From the NCBI RefSeq assembly GCF_002179965.1, contig NZ_NGUQ01000013.1, positions 62,001 through 126,000 of the forward strand: 64,000 bases of DNA, given 5' to 3'. Below the pieces are notes generated by a model. It searched no databases, was not told where the DNA came from, and saw only the letters and a program-made list of their open reading frames with translations. The DNA is from Pandoraea sp. PE-S2T-3. Its GTDB lineage: Bacteria; Pseudomonadota; Gammaproteobacteria; Burkholderiales; Burkholderiaceae. Shown piece by piece: positions 53,214 to 61,722 of the stretch (position 1 is the first letter of the stretch; every line of letters begins with the position of its first letter). Position numbers and translations under genes: made by a program.

Positions 53214-54437
53214 ATGCGTCACACGTTTGCCGCGCTCACGCTAGCGCTGAGCAGCATCGCTCCGCTATGCGCTGCGCCCGCACCCTTCACCATTCCCGGC
53301 TTTGAACTCGTGCACACCGCGCCCGTTGGCGCCGGTGCCGACAGCGACGATCTGCGCGATTCCGTCACCGTCTGGACCGACATGTTCGATCGCGCAAAGA
53401 CGTCGATCGACTTCGGTCAGTTCTACGTCTCGGGTGAGCGCGGCAGCCGCATGGACACGGTGCTCGATCATCTCGAAGCCGCAGGCAAGCGCGGTGTGAA
53501 GATTCGCTTTCTGATGGAAGCCAAGGGCGAGCGCATGTCGGACGAAGCGACGCTCGCGCGCGTCAAACAGATTCCCAATCTCGAGTTCCGCATGCTGGAC
53601 TTCTCGAAAGTCGGCGGCGGCATCATTCACGCGAAGTACTTCATCGTCGATCGACGCGAGGGCTTCGTCGGCAGCCAGAACTTCGACTGGCGCGCGCTCG
53701 AACACATCGACGAGACCGGCGTGCGCGTGAGCGACGCGAAGATCGTCGCGCAGATGCAAGGCATCTTCGAGCAGGACTGGGAAGCGCAAGCCGCGCTGGC
53801 CAGCGGCGGACAACCGACAGTGCGCAATCGCGATGTCGTGCCCGCCGATCTCGCACAGTCGTCGTTCCTCGTCGCGAGCCCGAATGCGTACAACCCGCCG
53901 GGCGTCGGCGATTCGCAGACTGCCCTGCCCGCGCTCATCGGGCAGGCGAAGCAGAGCGTGCAGATTCAGTTGATGGATTACGCACCACTTTCGTTCGGTG
54001 AGAAGGGCAAGCGCCCGTACTACGGCGTGATCGACACGGCGTTGCGCACGGCGGCTGCACGCGGCGTGAAGGTGCAGATGCTGATCTCGAACTGGAATCT
54101 GAAGCGCCCTGATGTTGCGTATCTGAAGAGCCTTGCGCTGGTGCCCAATGTCGAGCTGCGTGTGGTGACGGTGCCACCTGCCTCAAGCGGTTTCATTCCT
54201 TATGCGCGCGTGGTGCACAGCAAGACGATGGTCATCGACGGCGAGCTGGCTTGGGTCGGCACGAGCAACTGGACCGGCGGCTACTTCGACAACTCGCGCA
54301 ATCTCGAAGTGGTGATGCGCGACGCGAAGATGGCGCAGCGTATCGCCCAATTGCAGCGCACGTGGTGGAATTCGCCGCATACGGCCCCGATCGACGTGTC
54401 GCGCGATTACCCTGTGCCGCACCCGGGCACACCGTGA
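53214..54437 (+). CDS. Secreted phospholipase-D-superfamily protein
   Basis: 407 residues. Signal peptide to about residue 20 (TLALSSIAPLCA). Two HKD catalytic motifs: HAKYFIVDRREGFVGSQNFDW (H139, K141, D146) and HSKTMVIDGELAWVGTSNWTGG (H335, K337, D342). The two lobes fit a full bilobal PLD enzyme (phosphodiesterase or cardiolipin synthase-like) in the periplasm or outside the cell. GAGGAA just before the ATG at 53214 and the signal peptide decide the start. The PhoD gene follows after 10 bases, suggesting joint phosphodiester/phosphate scavenging. Confidence 0.9.
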   Translation: MRHTFAALTLALSSIAPLCAAPAPFTIPGFELVHTAPVGAGADSDDLRDSVTVWTDMFDRAKTSIDFGQFYVSGERGSRMDTVLDHLEAAGKRGVKIRFLMEAKGERMSDEATLARVKQIPNLEFRMLDFSKVGGGIIHAKYFIVDRREGFVGSQNFDWRALEHIDETGVRVSDAKIVAQMQGIFEQDWEAQAALASGGQPTVRNRDVVPADLAQSSFLVASPNAYNPPGVGDSQTALPALIGQAKQSVQIQLMDYAPLSFGEKGKRPYYGVIDTALRTAAARGVKVQMLISNWNLKRPDVAYLKSLALVPNVELRVVTVPPASSGFIPYARVVHSKTMVIDGELAWVGTSNWTGGYFDNSRNLEVVMRDAKMAQRIAQLQRTWWNSPHTAPIDVSRDYPVPHPGTP

Positions 54438-54447
54438 GTGACGCATC

Positions 54448-56055
54448 ATGATGCCGGTCGATATTGCTTCGCCCGATCGCGCACGCCGCACGCTGCTCAA
54501 GGGCGCGGGTGCCCTCGTCGCCGTGCCGCTGCTCGGTCCGTTCTCGCGGGCGCTCGCTGCTAATTCAAGCGATCCGTTCACGTTGGGTGTGGCCTCTGGC
54601 GACCCGGTGTCCGATGGCTTCGTGCTGTGGACGCGTCTCGCGCCCGCGCCCATTTCGCCCGACGGTCAGGGCGGCATGGCCGGCATGCCGGCGCAGGTGC
54701 CCGTGCAGTGGGAGATCGCCGGCGACGAGGCCATGCGTGACGTGGTGCGTCGTGGCGTCGCCTATGCACCGGCAGCGTTCGCCTACAGCGTGCACGTCGA
54801 AGTGAGCGGCCTCGCGCCGCATCGACCGTACTGGTATCGCTTTACGGCACTCGGCGCACAAAGCCCGGTGGGACGCGCTGTCACCGCACCGCTCGCCAAC
54901 GCGCCGGTGGATCGTCTTCGCTTTTCGTTTGCATCGTGCTCGCACTGGGAGCTGGGGTATTTCAGCGCCTATCGTCACATGGCGCAGGAGAATCCCGATC
55001 TCGTCATCTTCCTCGGCGACTACATCTACGACTATTCGAACGATCAGAAGAAGAAGGATGCCAAGCCGATCGTGCGCGCGCACGACGGCCCGGATGCGAA
55101 GGATCTCATCGGGTATCGCAATCGCTACGCGTTGTACCGCACCGACCCCGATCTGCAAATGCTGCACGCCGCCGCGCCGAGTCTGATGACGTGGGACGAC
55201 CACGAAGTCGAAAACGACTACGCCAACGCGTGGTCGCAGAAGGTCGACGTCTCGGCCACGGACTTTCTGAAGCGGCGGGCAGCCGCCTATCAGGCGTATT
55301 ACGAGCACATGCCGCTACGTGCGATGTCGATGCCGCGCGGGCCCGATATGCGCGTGTACGACCGTATCGGGTACGGCGCGCTCGTCGACTTCCACGTGCT
55401 CGACGGACGTCAGTACCGCACGCCGCAACCTTGCGCATTACCGAACACTCGTGGCGGCCATGTCACGCCCGACAGTTGCACCGAGCGCACCGAAGCGCGC
55501 CGCACCATGCTCGGCTTCGAGCAGGAAGCGTGGCTGGCCGATGGATTTCGGCAATCGCGTGCGCAATGGAATGTGATCGCACAGGATCTGCTGTTCGTGC
55601 CGCTCACGCAGAAGGATCGCAAGACCGGTGTCGTCGGCCATTGGACCGACGGCTGGGACGGTTATCCGGCGACACGGGATCGCATGTTGCAGGCGATGAC
55701 GCAGTCGCGCCCGAACAATCCTGTGCTCATTGGTGGCGATATCCACTCGTACTGGACGAACGACGTGCATGCGAACGCGCGTCCCGATTCGCCGGTGATT
55801 GCGACGGAGTTCGTCGGCACGTCGATCACGGCGAATCCGCCGCCGTACGAGGCATTTGCCGAGATGCTGCCGGAGAATCCGCACGTGAAGTACTTCGAGA
55901 GCCGGCATCGCGGTTATGTATCCGTCGATCTGACGCCGCAGCAGATGCAAACGCGCTTTCAGGTGATCTCGGACCGGGCCGACAAACAGGCGACAGTCTC
56001 GACGTTGAAGCAGTTTGTGGTGGAATCGGGCGTACCGGGCGCGAAGGTGGTTTGA
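54448..56055 (+). CDS. phoD: Alkaline phosphatase D (PhoD-type, Tat substrate)
   Basis: 535 residues. Twin-arginine signal (DRARRTLLKGAGALVAVPLLG) and an N-terminal Fe3+/Ca2+ PhoD domain: FTLGVASGDPVSDGFVLWTRLAP, SFASCSHWELGYFSAYRHM, FLGDYIYDYS, LMTWDDHEVENDY, GGDIHSYW. It is a phosphomonoesterase and phosphodiesterase exported folded to the periplasm. Starts ATGATG at 54448. Same operon as the PLD-like gene, ended by the hairpin at 56097. Confidence 0.93.
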   Translation: MMPVDIASPDRARRTLLKGAGALVAVPLLGPFSRALAANSSDPFTLGVASGDPVSDGFVLWTRLAPAPISPDGQGGMAGMPAQVPVQWEIAGDEAMRDVVRRGVAYAPAAFAYSVHVEVSGLAPHRPYWYRFTALGAQSPVGRAVTAPLANAPVDRLRFSFASCSHWELGYFSAYRHMAQENPDLVIFLGDYIYDYSNDQKKKDAKPIVRAHDGPDAKDLIGYRNRYALYRTDPDLQMLHAAAPSLMTWDDHEVENDYANAWSQKVDVSATDFLKRRAAAYQAYYEHMPLRAMSMPRGPDMRVYDRIGYGALVDFHVLDGRQYRTPQPCALPNTRGGHVTPDSCTERTEARRTMLGFEQEAWLADGFRQSRAQWNVIAQDLLFVPLTQKDRKTGVVGHWTDGWDGYPATRDRMLQAMTQSRPNNPVLIGGDIHSYWTNDVHANARPDSPVIATEFVGTSITANPPPYEAFAEMLPENPHVKYFESRHRGYVSVDLTPQQMQTRFQVISDRADKQATVSTLKQFVVESGVPGAKVV

Positions 56056-56096
56056 CGTTACCGTTGCCCGTGTTGCCACAGTGATGCGTTAACGCA

Positions 56097-56130
56097 AAAG
56101 GCCGGATGTCGTTGAAGACATCCGGCCTTT
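56097..56130. terminator. Bidirectional terminator between phoD and the tRNA pair
   Basis: AAAGGCCGGATGTC / GACATCCGGCCTTT, a 14-bp perfect stem with a 6-base loop, with A-rich (left) and T-rich (right) flanks. It can end phoD on the plus strand and the tRNA-Ala/tRNA-Glu transcript on the minus strand. Confidence 0.85.
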
Positions 56131-56200
56131 GTTCATGCGATTCGTCGAATCTGACGCCGACGCGGTATCGATGTGTTGCTGCCACATCGACGCCGTTAGA

Positions 56201-56276
56201 TGGCGTCCCCTAGGGGATTCGAACCCCTGTACTCACCGTGAAAGGGTGATGTCCTAGGCCTCTAGACGAAGGGGAC
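56201..56276 (-). tRNA. tRNA-Glu (anticodon UUC)
   Basis: Minus-strand 76-nt cloverleaf: acceptor GTCCCCT / AGGGGAC, anticodon loop CCTTTCA with anticodon TTC, T-loop GGTTCGAATCC, and an encoded 3' CCA (TGG at 56201-56203). Confidence 0.97.
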
Positions 56277-56293
56277 AAAAACAGTCATTCGTT

Positions 56294-56369
<76 letters not shown>

Positions 56370-56384
56370 GCGCGAAGAGGCGTG

Positions 56385-56413
56385 ACTATAGCGTGTTTGA
56401 CGGCGTCGGGCAA
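56385..56413 (-). promoter_or_regulatory. Sigma-70 promoter of the tRNA-Ala/tRNA-Glu transcript
   Basis: Read on the minus strand: -35 TTGCCC (56408-56413), 17-bp spacer, -10 TATAGT (56385-56390), with transcription expected to start about 7 bases downstream, about 9 bases from the tRNA-Ala 5' end. Confidence 0.75.
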
Positions 56414-56427
56414 CTGGTTTTGACCGG

Positions 56428-58335
56428 CTAGCGCAATAAGCCGAACCGCTTCAGCTTCCGGTACAGCGTGTTGCGGCTCACGCCAAGCTTGCGCGCCGCC
56501 GCGCTCACCTGCCCCTGACAGGCATCGAGTGTCTCGCGCAACGCCTGCCGTTCCGCCGCTTCGAGCGGGGCCTCGCGGGGCGCATCGCCATCGACGGCCT
56601 GCGCCTGTCGCACTTCGCCGGGCAGATCCTCCGCGGTGATGACGCCGTCGTCGCTCAGCGCCACCAGCGTGCGGATCACGCTGCGCATCTGCCGCACGTT
56701 GCCGGGCCAGTCGAAAGCACATAGGGCTTCGCGCGCGGCGTCTGTCACGACCACGCGATTGTCTGCCTGCGCCTGACTCAACAACCGCTGGATCAGATCG
56801 AGTTTGTCATCGCGCTCCCGTAGCGGCGGCACCACGACGGCCAGCCCACTGAGGCGATAGAACAGGTCTTCACGGAATTGCCGCTCGACGATGCGCGCCT
56901 CCAGATCCTGATGCGTCGCGCTGAGCACGCGGATATCGAGCGCCACCGGTTCTCCGCCGCCTAACGGCAACACCTCGCGCTCCTCCAGCACGCGCAACAG
57001 CCGCGTCTGCATCGCAAACGGCATGTCGCCGATTTCATCGAGGAACAGCGTGCCGCCGTTGGCTTGCCAGAGCTTGCCGCTCATGCCCTCCTTGCGCGCC
57101 CCCGTGAAGCTGCCGCCCACGTAGCCGAACAATTCGCTCTCGATCAGCGCTTCGGGAATGGCCGCACAGTTCAGCGCGACAAACGGGCCGTTCGCGCGCG
57201 CACTGGCCGCATGCACGGCGCGGGCGAAGACTTCTTTCCCGCTGCCGGTTTCGCCACGAATCAGCACCGGCACGTCGTGCGCGAAAACACGGCAGGCACG
57301 CGAGAATTCGCGTACCAGATGCGCGTCGGTGAAGGGCGCGACGTTTGCGTCCTGACGCGGTGTGGGTTGCGCCGGAATGCGTGGCGTTGGCCGCGCGGCC
57401 CGTTCGGGGGCGCGCAACATCGCCAGCAATGCCTCACCCGCTTGCGTGCGAACCGGCCAGCAAGTCTGCGGTTGCGGGTGCGCACGCGCCATCAGTGCAT
57501 CGAGCGATTGCGCAAACCACTGGTCAACCCGCGTGCCGATGATGTCGTCACGCGTGACGCCCAGACGATTCAATGCACTCTGATTCGCGGCAAGCACGCG
57601 GCCGCTGTCGTCAAAGGCCAGCAACGCCTGCGCGAATCCGCCCAGATGGTCGGCCTGCTCCTGCAATTGCAGCAGCCATTCGTCGCGATAGTGCAGAAAG
57701 AAGTATTCGCTCTCGACCACCTTCGCGCTGAGATTGACGAGCGCGAGTGTGTGGAACTGGCTTTGCCTTGTGACGTCCGCACTGGTCGACGACACGTCGA
57801 TCACGGCGAGCAATTCGCCGTGCGGCGCGAACACCGGACTGGCCGTGCAGGTGAGCGGCGTATGCAGCGCGCGGAAGTGGTCCTGCTGGCAGATGATCAC
57901 GGGGGCCCGTTCGACCACGCACGTGCCGATCCCGTTGGTGCCCTCGCACGATTCGCTCCAGTCGGCGCCGGGCCGCAGGCCGGCACGCAGGAAGTCGTCG
58001 CGCGTGCCGTCGTGCAACTGACAGTCGACGATCACACCTTCCGGGTCGGTCAGCAGCACCGCCTGACGCGGATTCATCAACTGGCGTTGCAGACGCTCCA
58101 GCACGTGCGCCGATACATGCCGCAGTTGCTCCATCGCGTTGCGCCGCTCGGTCAGTTGTGACGATCCGATGACATGCGGCGCCATGCGCGCGCCCGGGTC
58201 GAGATCGTGCGTGTCGAGACAGCGGCGCCAGGAGCTGGCGATACTCGGGTCGGTCGCCGCCGCGACGGCAGGCAGGTGACCTTGTACAACATTCAGCACA
58301 CGGCGCGCGTGTGCTGATTCTGTATTCGCTGGCAT
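56428..58335 (-). CDS. AcoR-type sigma-54-dependent transcriptional activator
   Basis: 635 residues. N-terminal GAF-like and PAS-like sensor region (about 55-330), AAA+ domain (about 350-560; Walker [23 protein letters not shown], Walker [14 protein letters not shown], RxDLFYRL), and a C-terminal Fis-type helix-turn-helix ([18 protein letters not shown]). The sigma-54-contacting GAFTGA loop is GSFTGA here. AcoR homologues activate acetoin/alcohol genes. GGGGAG before the ATG at 58335. Divergent from the aldehyde dehydrogenase, whose sigma-54 promoter it presumably activates. Confidence 0.93.
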   Translation of the reverse strand: MPANTESAHARRVLNVVQGHLPAVAAATDPSIASSWRRCLDTHDLDPGARMAPHVIGSSQLTERRNAMEQLRHVSAHVLERLQRQLMNPRQAVLLTDPEGVIVDCQLHDGTRDDFLRAGLRPGADWSESCEGTNGIGTCVVERAPVIICQQDHFRALHTPLTCTASPVFAPHGELLAVIDVSSTSADVTRQSQFHTLALVNLSAKVVESEYFFLHYRDEWLLQLQEQADHLGGFAQALLAFDDSGRVLAANQSALNRLGVTRDDIIGTRVDQWFAQSLDALMARAHPQPQTCWPVRTQAGEALLAMLRAPERAARPTPRIPAQPTPRQDANVAPFTDAHLVREFSRACRVFAHDVPVLIRGETGSGKEVFARAVHAASARANGPFVALNCAAIPEALIESELFGYVGGSFTGARKEGMSGKLWQANGGTLFLDEIGDMPFAMQTRLLRVLEEREVLPLGGGEPVALDIRVLSATHQDLEARIVERQFREDLFYRLSGLAVVVPPLRERDDKLDLIQRLLSQAQADNRVVVTDAAREALCAFDWPGNVRQMRSVIRTLVALSDDGVITAEDLPGEVRQAQAVDGDAPREAPLEAAERQALRETLDACQGQVSAAARKLGVSRNTLYRKLKRFGLLR

Positions 58336-58478
58336 TGGTTGTCTCCCCGTGCCGGATGACCTTGAAGTCGTCCCCGAAGCATGTCGCAAGCCGCAGGTGA
58401 TTGCAATGAGGTATGTCAGCCATGCCCGTGGCCGGTTCGCGCCCCCGCCTATCGGCAGCGCGATGCCATTAGCCATCA

Positions 58479-58540
58479 GTGTCACGGCGGTCGCGCGCCC
58501 GGTGTCCCGCCCGCGAGACAAGGGGTGACACACGTGTCAC
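58479..58540. promoter_or_regulatory. Candidate activator-binding dyads (GTGACAC/GTGTCAC)
   Basis: GTGACAC-AC-GTGTCAC (58525-58540) is a perfect dyad. Related half sites are GTGTCAC at 58479-58485 and a TGTC...GACA pair at 58503-58520. They lie 65-130 bases upstream of the sigma-54 promoter at 58606, the usual place for enhancer sites of an AcoR-type activator. Confidence 0.6.
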
Positions 58541-58605
58541 GGTTTCGGCGCATCGGCGAGCGCGGCTCACGCGTGTCATGCCCGTCAGGCAACGATCTGC
58601 CGGGC

Positions 58606-58621
58606 TGGCCCGCGACTTGCT
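58606..58621 (+). promoter_or_regulatory. Sigma-54 promoter of the aldehyde dehydrogenase gene
   Basis: TGGCCCGCGACTTGCT matches the -24/-12 consensus (TGGC-N7-TTGCW) with correct spacing. The start codon follows 55 bases downstream. The rest of the 340-base gap 58336-58675 holds the dyads and the activator's own promoter; no further gene. Confidence 0.85.
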
Positions 58622-58675
58622 TACCGACGTGCGTGGCCTCGATGCCACCGACACGACAATATCCGGAGACACAAC

Positions 58676-60196
58676 ATGCGTTATGCCCCGCCCGGCACCC
58701 CCGGTGCCCTGCTGACCTTGCAGCCGCGTTACGAAAACTACATCGGCGGCAAGTTCGTCCCGCCCGTCGAAGGACGCTACTTCACCAACACGTCGCCGGT
58801 GACGGGGGGAGTCATCGGTGAGTTTCCGCGCTCCGGTGGCGCCGACATCGAACTGGCACTCGACGCGGCCCACGCCGCCGCCGCGAAATGGGGCAAAACA
58901 TCGGTGCAGGCGCGCTCGCGCATTCTGCTGCAAATTGCCGACCGGCTCGAAGCCAATCTGGAGAAATTCGCCGTCGCCGAGACGTGGGACAACGGCAAAC
59001 CGGTGCGCGAGACGCTCGCTGCCGACATGCCGCTGGCCGTCGATCATTTCCGGTATTTCGCCGGTTGCATTCGCGCGCAGGAAGGCACCAGTGCCGAGAT
59101 CGACGAGCACACGGCCGCTTATCACTTCCATGAGCCGCTGGGCGTCGTCGGCCAGATCATTCCGTGGAATTTCCCGTTGCTGATGGCCGCGTGGAAACTC
59201 GCGCCTGCCCTCGCTGCGGGCAATTGCGTAGTGCTCAAACCTGCCGAGCAGACGCCGCTCACCATCACGCTGTTCGCCGAGCTGATCGGCGACCTGCTGC
59301 CGCCGGGCGTGCTCAACATCGTGCAGGGTTTCGGGCGCGAAGCGGGTGAAGCGCTGGCGTCGAGCCGTCGCATTGCCAAGATCGCCTTTACCGGGTCGAC
59401 GCCGGTCGGCGGACACATTCTGTCGCGCGCGGCCGCCAACCTGATTCCGAGCACGGTCGAGCTGGGCGGCAAGTCGCCGAACATCTTCTTCGACGACATC
59501 ATGCGTGGCGAGCCGGAGTTCATCGAGAAGGCCGCTGAAGGGCTCGTGCTGGGCTTTCTGAATCAGGGGGAGGTGTGCACCTGCCCGTCGCGCGCGCTGG
59601 TGCAGGAATCGATCTATGAGCCGTTCATGGAAGTGGTGATGGCCAAGGTCGCCCGCATCAAGCGCGGCGATCCGCTCGATACCGATACGGCGGTCGGCGC
59701 GCAAGCATCGGAGCAGCAGTTCGACAAGATCCTGACGTATCTGGATCTCGCTCGCAAGGAAGGCGCTCAGGTGTTGACCGGCGGCGGTATCGAGATGCTC
59801 GACGGGCCGCTTGCGTCCGGGTTCTACATTCAGCCGACGCTGCTCAAGGGCGAGAACCGCATGCGCGTGTTTCAGGAAGAAATCTTCGGGCCCGTGGTCG
59901 GTATCACCACGTTCAAGGACGAAGCCGAAGCGCTCGCGATTGCCAACGACACCGAGTTCGGTCTGGGCGCCGGTGTATGGACACGCGACATCAACCGTGC
60001 CTATCGCATGGGCCGCGCGATTCAGGCCGGTCGCGTGTGGACGAACTGCTATCACCTGTATCCCGCGCACGCCGCGTTTGGCGGCTACAAGAAGTCGGGC
60101 ATCGGGCGCGAAACCCACAAGATGATGCTCGATCACTACCAGCAGACCAAGAATCTGCTGGTGAGCTACGACATTCATCCGCTGGGTTTCTTCTAA
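58676..60196 (+). CDS. NAD-dependent aldehyde dehydrogenase (AcoD/ExaC-like)
   Basis: 506 residues. Catalytic residues: Asn in [11 protein letters not shown], Glu in [10 protein letters not shown], Cys in [15 protein letters not shown]. Glycine motif FTGSTPVGG. The start [26 protein letters not shown] and the C-terminal [17 protein letters not shown] are typical of acetaldehyde dehydrogenases that serve ethanol/acetoin use. GGAGA before the ATG. Under a sigma-54 promoter and divergent from the AcoR-type activator. Confidence 0.94.
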   Translation: MRYAPPGTPGALLTLQPRYENYIGGKFVPPVEGRYFTNTSPVTGGVIGEFPRSGGADIELALDAAHAAAAKWGKTSVQARSRILLQIADRLEANLEKFAVAETWDNGKPVRETLAADMPLAVDHFRYFAGCIRAQEGTSAEIDEHTAAYHFHEPLGVVGQIIPWNFPLLMAAWKLAPALAAGNCVVLKPAEQTPLTITLFAELIGDLLPPGVLNIVQGFGREAGEALASSRRIAKIAFTGSTPVGGHILSRAAANLIPSTVELGGKSPNIFFDDIMRGEPEFIEKAAEGLVLGFLNQGEVCTCPSRALVQESIYEPFMEVVMAKVARIKRGDPLDTDTAVGAQASEQQFDKILTYLDLARKEGAQVLTGGGIEMLDGPLASGFYIQPTLLKGENRMRVFQEEIFGPVVGITTFKDEAEALAIANDTEFGLGAGVWTRDINRAYRMGRAIQAGRVWTNCYHLYPAHAAFGGYKKSGIGRETHKMMLDHYQQTKNLLVSYDIHPLGFF

Positions 60197-60426
60197 GCAT
60201 TCGCAGGCATTGTTAAGCCCGATTTGTAGAGTCCTTCGACGCTTTGTGCATTTGCGTCCCTGTTTGCCGCAGATCAAAGACGCGGCCCGCCGATAGGCGG
60301 AAGCTGTCTTTAATGCCTGCGAGAAGATCCCGCATACCCCCTGCGACGACGCGACCGGCAGTGTTGAATTTGCCGGCCGCGTGGTCGTGGTGCGCCCCTC
60401 ACAGAACAGATATAAGGAGCATAACC

Positions 60427-61575
60427 ATGAGCACGACTTTCTTCATTCCCGCCGTCAACATGATGGGCATCGGCAGCCTCGACGAAGCGATTGCCGCCCT
60501 GCCTCAATACCATTTCCGTCGTGCGTTGATCGTGACCGACGCTGGCCTCGCCAAGGCCGGTGTCGCCGAGAAAGTGGCAAAGCTGCTCACGCAACAGGAC
60601 ATTCAGGCGGTGATCTTCGACGGCGCCAAACCCAACCCGACGGTGTCGAACGTGGAAGCGGGTCTCGCGCTGCTCAAGCAGAACCATTGCGACTTTGTGA
60701 TCTCGCTGGGCGGCGGCTCGCCGCACGACTGCGCGAAGGGGATTGCGTTGTGTGCGTCCAACGGCGGCAAGATTGCGGATTACGAGGGCGTGGACCGGTC
60801 GGCAAAGCCGCAGTTGCCGCTGATCGCGATCAACACCACAGCAGGCACCGCGAGCGAAATGACGCGGTTTTGCATCATCACGGACGAGGCACGTCACGTG
60901 AAGATGGCGATTGTCGATCGCAACGTCACGCCGTTGTTGTCGGTCAATGACCCGGCACTGATGGCGGCGATGCCCAAGGGGCTCACGGCCGCCACGGGTA
61001 TGGACGCGCTGACGCACGCCACCGAAGCCTATGTCTCGACCGCTGCCACACCCATCACCGACGCGTGCGCACTCAAGGCCGTGACGCTGATTTCAGAAAA
61101 TCTGCGTCGTGCGGTGTCGCATGGCGACGATATGACGGCACGCGAAAACATGGCGTATGCGCAGTTCCTCGCGGGGATGGCATTCAACAATGCCTCGCTG
61201 GGCTACGTGCATGCGATGGCGCATCAGTTGGGCGGTTTCTATGACCTGCCGCACGGTGTGTGCAACGCGATTCTGCTGCCGCACGTGGAAGAGTTCAACG
61301 CGAGCGTCAGTGCTGCGCGCCTGAAGGATATCGCGCAAGCCATGGGCGAGAAGGTCGACGGGCTGAGCGATGCGGAAGGGGCGAAGGTGGCGATTGCTGC
61401 GATTCGCCGTCTCTCGAAAGACATCGGCATCCCTGCCGGTCTGACGGAGTTGGGTGCGAAGAAGGAAGATATCCCGACGCTGGCCGCGAATGCGATGCAG
61501 GATGCCTGCGGATTTACGAATCCGCGTCGCGCCGAGCAAGCGGAGATCGAGGAGATTTTCGCGCGGGCGTTTTAA
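60427..61575 (+). CDS. Iron-type alcohol dehydrogenase (group III)
   Basis: 382 residues. NAD-binding [14 protein letters not shown], the metal-ligand Asp and His residues in [18 protein letters not shown] and [29 protein letters not shown], with the loop [14 protein letters not shown]. Oxidises primary alcohols to aldehydes, feeding the upstream aldehyde dehydrogenase. AAGGAG 8 bases before the ATG at 60427 fixes the start. The 230-base gap from the aldehyde dehydrogenase has no gene or sure promoter, so cotranscription or a separate promoter are both possible. Confidence 0.93.
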   Translation: MSTTFFIPAVNMMGIGSLDEAIAALPQYHFRRALIVTDAGLAKAGVAEKVAKLLTQQDIQAVIFDGAKPNPTVSNVEAGLALLKQNHCDFVISLGGGSPHDCAKGIALCASNGGKIADYEGVDRSAKPQLPLIAINTTAGTASEMTRFCIITDEARHVKMAIVDRNVTPLLSVNDPALMAAMPKGLTAATGMDALTHATEAYVSTAATPITDACALKAVTLISENLRRAVSHGDDMTARENMAYAQFLAGMAFNNASLGYVHAMAHQLGGFYDLPHGVCNAILLPHVEEFNASVSAARLKDIAQAMGEKVDGLSDAEGAKVAIAAIRRLSKDIGIPAGLTELGAKKEDIPTLAANAMQDACGFTNPRRAEQAEIEEIFARAF

Positions 61576-61645
61576 CGGGTAGCGCGATTCGGACGAGTCT
61601 CGCCCGGCGCACGATCGGGTGATCATCGTCCGGATAGATCTTGAT

Positions 61646-61684
61646 GAAAAAATGGAGCCGCGAAATCGCGGCTCCATCTTTTAT
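61646..61684. terminator. Bidirectional terminator between alcohol dehydrogenase and autotransporter
   Basis: ATGGAGCCGCG-AAAT-CGCGGCTCCAT (61652-61677), an 11-bp perfect stem with AAAAAA on the left and CTTTTAT on the right, so usable from both strands. Confidence 0.88.
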
Positions 61685-61722
61685 GCTTCGGATGACTTAG
61701 CAGTCAGAATGTCTGAACAGCA

